Below, piece by piece: positions 56,064 through 64,000 of a DNA stretch of 64,000 bases (position 1 is its first letter; the number at the start of each line of letters is the position of its first letter). Origin of the DNA: Portunus trituberculatus (Eukaryota > Arthropoda > Malacostraca > Decapoda > Portunidae); assembly GCF_017591435.1 (NCBI RefSeq), contig NC_059300.1, positions 13,619,195 to 13,683,194 on the forward strand, read 5' to 3'. Made by a program: the position numbers and the translations under genes. The notes below the pieces were generated by a model that did not search any database, was not told the origin of the DNA, and saw only the letters and a program-made list of their open reading frames with translations.

Positions 56064-56759
56064 GTGTGTCTCTGGGTGTGGATGTGCATGGGTCAGTATA
56101 GCCCACCGCCACAACTGTGTTCACCACCACCACCGCTAAGAGACTACTGCCGTAGCAAAAGGTTATCTGTGAAGTCAGGACGCATGTATATATGTTTATG
56201 ATAACTATCTGTCACTAAATCTCTTATTAATGAGACGCTATGCTTATACAAATACCACATGTCGATTTATTGGTTATTGTGACATCTTCCTCTTCGTTAT
56301 CGTGTCCAGCTTTTGTTATTTGTCAAAGCAGGAAATATTAAATTGTATCTTGTACAGCGAGTGTAGCAACTCCCGCGAGGCAATAAACAAGGTGCTTAAA
56401 AGGCAGACTGTACTATTTTTTCATTCACCATTTCTACCGCCTGATATACGAGTATTTCTGACAATAAACCAGGGTGACAGGACACTAAGTAGAGGAATAT
56501 AGACTTTTTTCTATCTACATGCACATCTATATTGTTAATCATTTACGAATTTATTGACTTATCTATCTGCCTGCCTATCCATCTATCTATTTGTTTGCCC
56601 AACTGTCCATTTACATATCTATCAACCCATCAAATTACCCGCTTATCCATCTATCTTCACACAAGCATATAAATACCACTACCACCACCACCAACACAAC
56701 AACACAACTGGTCCTCCCGGTTGACGTGTAGGGCGGGTGTGTTTGTGATGATCCTTAGT

Positions 56760-57260
56760 ATAAATGTGTATAATAACTACTAAATCTATTATTAATGAGA
56801 CACTACTTCTATAAATTGCACATATTGATTTATTCTTTATTTTTCATCCTTTCTTTTCGTTGTATTGCCCTGCTGTGGTTATAGAAAGGCAGTATACATG
56901 AAACAGCTTCTACGTTTACAGGGAGTGTTTTGATATAGCGCGGGAAAAGGAAAGAGAAATCGAGATATTTGAAAGGTATATCGGGAAGAAGTGACCACGG
57001 CTATGAAATGTCAGACTGGTGACTGCATTGTGACACATGTTTGGCTGAAGGAAGCAAGTCACATCTCCTAAAACTTGCCTCTTTACTGCAAAACACACTC
57101 AGATATTTCCTCGTTCTCTATTTCTATCGCCTCTTTTCTTGATCTATGAGTATTTCTGGCAATATACCACAGTGAAGTGATCATAAGTAAAGGAATATAC
57201 ACATCTTATCGATCTACGAGTTGATTTATTTATCTATCTATCTATTTATCTTTCTATCTG
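56760..57260 (-). repeat. Older, rearranged fragment of the unit
   Basis: Short blocks resemble copy 5: TCTATTATTAATGAGACACT (compare 56220), GACTGGTGACTGCATTGTGACACATGTTTGG (compare 55698; shown here as two motifs GACTGGTG and TGTGACACATGTTTGG), and CGCCTCTTTTCTTGATC..GAGTATTTCTGGCAATA (compare 56438). The order differs and identity is much lower, so it predates the recent copies. Confidence 0.65.
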
Positions 57261-57317
57261 TCCATTTATCTATTCATTCTAGTGACTATTTGGTGATTTT
57301 CACAGCTTCACAAACTC

Positions 57318-57396
57318 ATGTGGGGTTTAAATAGTGAAGACTGTGGCCATTAATCTTCTGCCCTCCATACACCCTTCCTGATGTCAATAAAATGGT
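57318..57396 (+). repeat. Single satellite monomer
   Basis: Contains GTGGCCATTAATCTTCTGCC and ACACCCTTCCTGATGTCAAT, then AAAATGGTCT, matching the array at 17793. It is an isolated copy 40 kb away. Confidence 0.85.
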
Positions 57397-57399
57397 CTT

Positions 57400-57478
57400 A
57401 TCTCTCTCTCTTAGCCCACCACCTCTCTCTCTTTCAGCCCACCACGGACACCCTCCTCTCTCTCTCTCTCCACCACCA

Positions 57479-57531
<53 letters not shown>

Positions 57532-57621
57532 ACCTCAATTTTTCTCACATTTCCTTTCTTTAAACCACTAAATAAACTCCACTCTCACTCTTTCTCTTAG
57601 CCTACCACCACAGACACCCCC

Positions 57622-57676
<55 letters not shown>
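57400..57676. repeat. TC and CA microsatellites with AGCCCACCAC repeats
   Basis: Interrupted TC runs alternate with (T)AGCCCACCAC or CCACCACCAC blocks, then (TC)n near 57480-57528, (TC)n near 57620 and (CA)n near 57643-57674. Confidence 0.95.
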
Positions 57677-57678
<2 letters not shown>

Positions 57679-57689
57679 AAGATAGAGTG

Positions 57690-58529
57690 ACTAAAATTGG
57701 AGGTGGAATAATTGTGTTAAGAGGAAAAGAGTTAGTAGTGTAAAAGTAGTGTAAAATGAAGTGGTGGGTGTGGTGGTGAGTGATGGAAGGCAAGATATCA
57801 ATATTGTAAGTGTGTATGTACCACCCAAAACAACAAGTGGATGGTCAAATGATCAGTCTAACAGTATGGTGGAAAGCACATTGGAAACAATGACAAATGA
57901 AGCTGCAAAGAAAGCAAAATGGTTCTACTTGGAGATTTCAACTGTAAAGACGTCAATTGGGAAGAATTTGAAGTGGGAATGGTGGAGAATGGGGTGAGCA
58001 GAGCAGCTATTAAATTATGCGGTGGGAAATTTGATGACACAGTGGTGAGGCATCCAACAAGGGAAGGAGGGTGATGCCCGTCGAGACTGGACTTGATACT
58101 CACAAAGGAGTCCATCTACAAAATGAGATTGAGCATGAGTGTCCTTTGGGGAAGAGTGATCATGAAGGATTGAAATTTGAGGTCAAGGTGGGATTCACCA
58201 AAGATAATGAAGTTGGATACAAGGAGGAATGCCTAAATTATTATGCTAAGGGAAGATACAAGGAGTTGAGAAATGACTTTGGAAATGTGGATTGGTCCCA
58301 AATGTACCAGGAAACAAACATGCACTTCAAATATGAAAAATTGATGGAGGCCGCAGAGAAGTTTGTGCCAAAATATATATACTAAGAAAATCTTAAAGGG
58401 AGATCAATGGTTTAACAAAACCTGTGACAAGGCAAAAAGGGAGAAGGAAAAGGCATGGGAAAAATACAAACAAGAGGAAGTGGAGAGAGAAGCATATAGG
58501 AATGCAAGAAAGAAATATGTTCAAGTGAG

Positions 58530-58562
<33 letters not shown>

Positions 58563-60341
58563 TTGAACAGAGAATTGTGAAAGTGATCCCAAAATGTTTG
58601 ATAAATTCATTAATGGTAAGTTAGAGAAAAAAGAAAGAGTTGATAAATGAAAGGTTGGAGATTATATATATGAAGATACAAGTGTCATTGTTGAAAAATT
58701 GAATGAGAATTTGTGCCAAGTATTCACACAAGAAACACAATTCAATCGACGGGTGTTACCTGTGTGTGACAAGATGGATGCAACAAAGAGTCACACTGCA
58801 AAAGTTTTGTTGAGTCAATTAGATGTTAACAAGGCAATGGGACCAGAAGAATGTTAAAAGAATGAATGTCAAGAGCAGTTGCTAGATCCAATTTTAGATT
58901 TAACAAGAACATTTATCAACACGGGACAGGTGCACCCACCAGTACAATCAATGGAAAAGGGCAAATGTATGTAGTACCAATTTACAAAAGTGGATGTCGC
59001 ATGGAACCATTGAATTATAGAGCTGTTTCTTTGACCACCATTATGTGTAACATATGTGAACAAGTGATCAAAAGCAAGTGGTGTGACTTCCTGGAAAACA
59101 AACAAATACTAAGTGAGAAACAGTTTGGCTTTACAAAAGGGAAATGGTGTGTATCAAATTTGCTATGTTTCTACTCAAGAGTGGTGGATATTTGACAAGA
59201 GAGGGATGGATGGGTTGATTGTGTATACCTACACTTCAAAAAAGCATTTGATAAAGTACCACATAACAGATTGATGTGGAAGTGAAGTAGTATCGGAGGA
59301 ATGAGGGCAAATCTGACGGAGTGGATGAGAAATGATTTGACAGGTAGAGAAATGAGGACGGTGGGAGTGAAGGGAGTGAAGTCAGAGTGGAGGAAGGTAA
59401 CCAGTGGTTCCCAAGGTGCTTGGTCCTGATCAATTATTATATAAATGACATGCCAGAGGGAGTGAGAAGTTACTGTAGTATAGGAATATGTTTGCAGATG
59501 AGGCAAAGATGAGGAGGACAGTGAGGAATATGCATCACTGTAATATACTGCACAAGGACTTGGACAAAATATAGGAATGGAGCAGGACGTGGCAAATGGA
59601 ATTCAATACCAACAAAACCTGTGGAATGAGAATGGCTACAACTAAATATACACCCTATAAAGACTGGGGGCGGGGGGAAGACTGTACGTAATTGAAGTCA
59701 GTGAAGAAAAGACTTGGGAGTGACTGTACAGAGTAATTAATCTGTCTCCAGAAAAGCACATTAATCGAATAATATTTTGCAAAACGTACAGCATGCTCCA
59801 AAGTATAGGATGGGCATTTAATTAGGTGGACGGGAACATGATAAAGAAGATATTGACCAGCCTGATTAGGCCACAGTTGGAATATGCATCAGTAATTTGG
59901 TGAGCATACATGAAGAAACCAACATGTCAATCAAGTGGAAAGAGTGCAGAGGTTAGCAACAAGAATGATAGGAGGTACCGTATGAGGAGAGGTTAAATAG
60001 GCTGGAATGAAGCATGTTGGAAGAAAGAGGAGTCACAGGGGATATGATAACAATGTTCAAAATAGTACATGGAGTGGACATATTGGATAGGGAGAACCTG
60101 ATCACGATGGCATCCACTAATTACCTAAGAGGACACCCAAACAAAATACTGAAGGACTCCTGCACGAGCCACATCAACAAGTATGTATGTATGTATGTAT
60201 GTATGTATAGCTTCCCGTATCGGAGCATTGATGCATGGAACAAACTGAGCGTGGATGTGGTGTGTGCGGCGACTGTCACTCAAATGAACCACAAATTGGA
60301 CCAGTGTGGACAAACAGACAGGACATACACACCTACGGCTT

Positions 60342-60345
<4 letters not shown>
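57690..60345 (+). pseudogene. Decayed CR1/Jockey-like LINE
   Basis: In order: endonuclease fragments (VYVPPKTTSGWSNDQSN, a GDFNCKD-like segment in a shifted frame, CPLGKSDHEGLKFEVKVG), the linker (YYAKGRYKELRNDFGNVDW, KGDQWFNKTCDKAKREKEKA), RT (MEPLNYRAVSLTTIMCNICE, KQFGFTKGKWCVSNLLCFYS, then KKAFDKVPHNRLMWK) and the C-terminal region (SFPYRSIDAWNKLSVDVV), ending in (AC)n near 60344. There are many stops and frameshifts, a microsatellite (GTAT)n at 60181-60208 within the ORF, and an (ACA)n near 58533. It is related to the 19807 family but older. Confidence 0.8.
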
Positions 60346-60374
<29 letters not shown>

Positions 60375-60494
60375 TATCATTATACAAGTGTTTTCCTTTA
60401 CAAATTAATTGATGGTGCGAGTTGGTGCCATTAAAATATAGATGTTAATGGAGTAATCTTTAATGGCTTCACTGTATATATGGACAGGGATGTT

Positions 60495-60810
<316 letters not shown>

Positions 60811-60812
<2 letters not shown>

Positions 60813-61000
60813 ATGGCCCCATAGAGATCCTCAAGGCAGCGTTTTGAATGGGGTCAAGCTTGAGGAGGTTGGAGTAGGCAGCTGACCCATAGAAGCAGCT
60901 GGCATACTGCATTTTGGCCCTGATGGTGGTCTTATAGTAGTGGAGGAGCAGGTCACGACTGGCTCCCCAGCGGATGCCAGTTATTCGCTTCATCACATCG
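60811..61000 (-). pseudogene. Jockey-type LINE RT C-terminal fragment
   Basis: The minus strand encodes DVMKRITGIRWGASRDLLLH, then YYKTTIRAKMQYASCFYGSA and LDPIQNAALRISMGP. This is the post-catalytic region of Jockey-clade RTs (GxxWGAxxxxLLxxYxxxIRxxxxYxxxxYGSA, LDxIQNxALR). It is cut by the gap at 61001 and by the repeat at 60812. Confidence 0.8.
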
Positions 61001-61500
61001 NNNNNNNNNNNNNNNNNNNNNNNNNNNNNNNNNNNNNNNNNNNNNNNNNNNNNNNNNNNNNNNNNNNNNNNNNNNNNNNNNNNNNNNNNNNNNNNNNNNN
61101 NNNNNNNNNNNNNNNNNNNNNNNNNNNNNNNNNNNNNNNNNNNNNNNNNNNNNNNNNNNNNNNNNNNNNNNNNNNNNNNNNNNNNNNNNNNNNNNNNNNN
61201 NNNNNNNNNNNNNNNNNNNNNNNNNNNNNNNNNNNNNNNNNNNNNNNNNNNNNNNNNNNNNNNNNNNNNNNNNNNNNNNNNNNNNNNNNNNNNNNNNNNN
61301 NNNNNNNNNNNNNNNNNNNNNNNNNNNNNNNNNNNNNNNNNNNNNNNNNNNNNNNNNNNNNNNNNNNNNNNNNNNNNNNNNNNNNNNNNNNNNNNNNNNN
61401 NNNNNNNNNNNNNNNNNNNNNNNNNNNNNNNNNNNNNNNNNNNNNNNNNNNNNNNNNNNNNNNNNNNNNNNNNNNNNNNNNNNNNNNNNNNNNNNNNNNN
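61001..61500. other. Assembly gap, 500 N
   Basis: Fixed-length placeholder. The LINE fragments on its two sides belong to different families. Confidence 0.99.
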
Positions 61501-61999
61501 CCCTCTCGACATTCTTTCATTCCACATACACAGATCTTCCCTATCCATTTTTCCATGCCAATCATCACTCTGTATATTGCTATCAGTTCTCCCTTTCTCT
61601 TCTGTTTTCCAGGGTCGGAAGTTGCATTCTTTTCAGTCTGTCTTCATAAGTCAAATCTCTTAAGTCAGGCACCATTTTGTTGCAGCCCTCTGTACTTTCT
61701 CTAGTTTCCTTATGTGTTTCTTTAAGTTCAGCCCACTGTATTGTTGCATATTCAAGCCTCGGTCTTATCATTGCAGTAATTATTTTCTTCATCATTTCTT
61801 CATCTAAATATACGAACGCCACTCTTATGTTCCTCAATAAGTTCAATACTTCTCCAATTATTTTGTTTATATGTCTCTCTGGCGATAGGTCATTGGTAAT
61901 TGTCACCCCAAGGTCTTTTTCTTCATGACTGGTTTTATGTCTTCATTTCCTATCTTGTACATACTCCTGATTCTTCTTTCACTCTTGCCTTTTGATGTT

Positions 62000-62000
<1 letters not shown>
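61501..62000 (-). pseudogene. CR1-like LINE RT C-terminal fragment
   Basis: The minus strand, entering from an (AG)n tract, reads SERRIRSMYKIGNEDIKPVM, KKTLGVTITNDLSPERHINK-like text with one frame change, then RNIRVAFVYLDEEMMKKIIT, AMIRPRLEYATIQW and LTYEDRLKRMQLPTLENRRE. It is homologous in order to the thumb region of the LINE at 19807-21390. It is truncated by the gap. Confidence 0.8.

Positions 62001-62001
<1 letters not shown>

Positions 62002-62063
<62 letters not shown>
62002..62063. repeat. (TC)n microsatellite between two LINE fragments
   Basis: About 62 bp of TC directly abutting the T tract (62064-62079) that is the poly(A) tail of the next LINE on the minus strand. Confidence 0.97.
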
Positions 62064-62072
<9 letters not shown>

Positions 62073-64000
62073 TTTTTTTATTTAAACAAAACTTAATACA
62101 AAGGAACATGTACCCAAAGGCGCACTGTCGTGTGCTACCTATTCTAAGGGTACTACAATCTATTTCTCTACAATATTTACAAGACTTAAAAATAGATAAT
62201 ATACAAGATGGTCAGCATGCAAATGGAGCACTATTCGTTTCACTTCACTAGCACTATTCACGCACTGCACTACACTGAGTGTCACGTCACAAAGAGTGTC
62301 AGAGGAGTTGGCAGTGTCTGTCTCCACTTATGTGCCATCAGTTTGACACTGTGAGTGTTCATCTCCTGGACGTGAGGTACCGCGGCCGTGAACAAGTTCC
62401 ACATCCTGGAGACGCGTCCTGCGAAGGTGCGTTGATGCTGACACCCGTGGGATCGCGGCACCTCTACGGCGTCACCACCATTGAGCACCGTTCTCGTGCT
62501 CCGTGCGGTGACTCTTAGAGGATGACGCAGCCCTGCCAGATGTGGCACTCTTTGCACCTGTGCCTTATGGAACACTACGATCGCCGCCACGTCTCTGCGG
62601 TGTTCCAGTGAATCAAGGGGACGCTCAGGCTCTGGGTGAGGTGGTAGTGCAGCATCTACTAGCCGTATGGCGCGGCGTTGGATGCTGTCCAGTCTCCTTC
62701 TGTGTGTGGCGGCACAGGACATCCAGGAGAGAGCTGCGTATTCAAGGTGGGGCCGCACCTGTGCCTTGTACAGCAGCAGTCTCCCCTTCCTGTCGAGGAA
62801 ACTGGCGATCCTTCTGAGAGCGGAGATCCTGTGAGAGGCTTTCTTGGCAATGGTTTTGACATGCCTGTCAAACCTCAGCCCTCGATCCACCTCCACTCCA
62901 AGTATCTTGACGTCATCTTGGAGTGGGAGAGCAGCAGCGCCAAAAGACAACTTTCCTGCCATTGCTGCCGTGGCGGCTGGGGACCGAGAGACTACCATTG
63001 CTTGTGTCTTCTCCGGCGCGAATGTCACTTGCCAGCGAGCACCCCACTCCTTTATCACTCGTAGCTGCTGATTGATGGCCTCAGCAGCCCGCCCACTGTC
63101 CTGGCGTGGATAGGTATAGGAGAGGGTGCAGTCATCAGCATAGGCCTTGACTCCTGGCAGTAGCTGGAGAAGATCATCCACGTAGATATTCCACAGGAGT
63201 GGGCCAAGAATTGAACCCTGTGGCACTGATGCCTCCACAGGCAGGGACTCAGATGTTTGCCCGTTGACAACCACCTTGAGGCTTCTGTCCTGCAGGTAAT
63301 TTCCCACGAGTCGTAGCAAGCCACCCTGGATGCCTTTAGCACGAAGCTTTTCTAGTAATCCGTTGTGCCATACTTTATCAAAAGCTCCTGCTATGTCCAA
63401 AGCAACCACTATAGTGTCCTTGCCGTCGTCGAGGGCGTCCTGCCAATGCCTGGTGAGAAGCATCATTAGGTCGGAGGTTGACCTTCCAGGTCTGAACCCA
63501 AACTGTTGGTCTGAGAGGAGGGCATTGTCCTTGAGATGGCTACACACCACCTCTGCCACGACCCTCTCAAACACTTTACCCACCACTGACAACAGGGATA
63601 TGGGTCTGTAGTTTTTTGGGTCCGTCCTGGAGTTTTTTTTGTGTACGGGAACTACTCGAGCCTCCTTCCACACTGAAGGCCAGACGTTTTCCGTACACAA
63701 GTTGTGAAGACTTGGGTGAGAGGGGCAGCCAGTTCCTGGGAGCATCGCTTCAGCAGGTGCGGGCTGATGTCATCAGGGCCGGTGGCTTTCTGTGTGTCCA
63801 GCCCCCGCAATAATCGCTTCACCTGCTGATGCGTCACCTCCACCATGGTGACAGTCTTCTCACATTGCTGGACCAGCTGAGGCGGTGGCTGCTGTGGATT
63901 ACCGACCTTCATTTTCCAGCAAACAAGGAAGCCAGCAACTGTGCCCTCTCCTTACTGCTGGTGGCGACAGTACCGTCCTGCTTGCTGAGGGAGGATGGAT
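62064..64000 (-). mobile_element. Jockey/I-group LINE with poly(A) tail, runs off the window
   Basis: On the minus strand, from the window edge inward: a pre-RT region (LSKQDGTVATSSKERAQLLA, then VTHQQVKRLLRGLDTQKATG), RT, C-terminal region, a roughly 200-bp 3' UTR (62080-62281) and an A tract of about 16 (62064-62079). The poly(A) marks a genuine retrotransposition 3' end. The 5' part with the endonuclease would lie beyond 64000. Base composition is markedly more GC-rich than its surroundings, unlike the AT-rich CR1-like copies. Confidence 0.85.
62282..63912 (-). pseudogene. LINE reverse transcriptase ORF, frameshifted at 5' end
   Basis: The main frame (62282 to about 63715) encodes about 480 residues: VWKEARVVPVHKKNSRTDPK, NYRPISLLSVVGKVFERVVA, QQFGFRPGRSTSDLMMLLTR, VVALDIAGAFDKVWHNGLLE (catalytic Asp), SVPQGSILGPLLWNIYVDDL, KAYADDCTLSYTY (catalytic Asp pair), ILGVEVDRGLRFDRHVKTIA, and a C-terminal region ending LTLFVT. 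Upstream residues (QVKRLLRGLDTQKATGPDDI, LLKRCSQELAAPLTQV) are in another frame to 63912, so one frameshift lies near 63700, and another near 63912 separates FAGK from the rest. The RT core is intact, consistent with a young copy. Confidence 0.85.

Larger units (their letters stand above)
52654..56690 (-). repeat. 8.24-kb unit, copy 5 (reverse, partial)
   Basis: Reverse complement of unit positions from about 37166 down to about 33160. It contains the terminal exon (near 52935-53070), the ORF 53046-53403 broken by one inserted base, (CA)n/(AG)n 53618-53801, the conserved exon 53861-54013 and the shortened proline-rich ORF. Divergence rises toward the right end (substitutions and small indels from about 56350), and homology to copy 1 stops near 56690. 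Confidence 0.92.

Overview
The window reads as arthropod nuclear DNA, most likely from a decapod crustacean (crab or shrimp); this is inferred. The reasons are very dense long dinucleotide microsatellites, intron-split coding exons, a tRNA-derived SINE with target-site duplications, several degenerate LINE families, and no bacterial operon structure. Four scaffold gaps (17293-17792, 41966-42465, 52154-52653, 61001-61500) are each exactly 500 N, so they are placeholders of unknown true size.

Region 1-17.3 kb is the most gene-like part. The only confidently named gene is NDUFS4 (complex I 18 kDa subunit) on the minus strand: a penultimate exon at 16970-17057 and a terminal exon at 14957-15109. 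Its intron carries a tRNA-Leu-type SINE (14-bp target-site duplication) and a hAT-type MITE (8-bp target-site duplication). The N-terminal exons are missing, lost in or beyond the gap at 17293. Downstream on the same strand an ATG exon with a consensus donor (12140-12268) marks the start of an unrecognised gene, with CpG-containing DNA upstream of it. A pogo/Tigger-like element (7195-9192) contains a broken psq-type helix-turn-helix ORF. Other candidate exons (508-647, 4476-4613, 13382-13630) are weaker.

Region 17.8-30.2 kb is repeats: a roughly 110-bp satellite that degrades into implausible homopolymer-rich sequence, two CR1/Jockey-like LINE copies (one with intact RT catalytic motifs), a different APE-type LINE fragment, a 1.76-kb G-rich minisatellite, a 30-bp minisatellite, and five TCAAGGTCA nuclear-receptor half-sites.

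Region 30.5-56.7 kb is the main feature: a near-identical 8.24-kb unit present in about five complete or partial copies, two in plus orientation and three in minus orientation. The orientation switches exactly at an N gap. Turning the contig 42466-52153 around would join it to the left contig in register with about 0.6 kb missing, so part of the apparent palindrome is probably a scaffolding error. The unit holds a conserved phase 1-1 exon (35840-35992 in copy 1) with a possible C-type-lectin-like start, a conserved ORF and terminal exon with a poly(A) signal (36415-36912), and a roughly 680-bp TIR element.

Region 56.7-64 kb is a diverged unit fragment, a decayed LINE on the plus strand, and three LINE fragments on the minus strand, the last with a long RT ORF, 3' UTR and poly(A) tail. 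I saw no CRISPR array, rRNA, functional tRNA gene or virus. No multi-gene system can be claimed; the tandem 8.24-kb unit is the best candidate for something undescribed.
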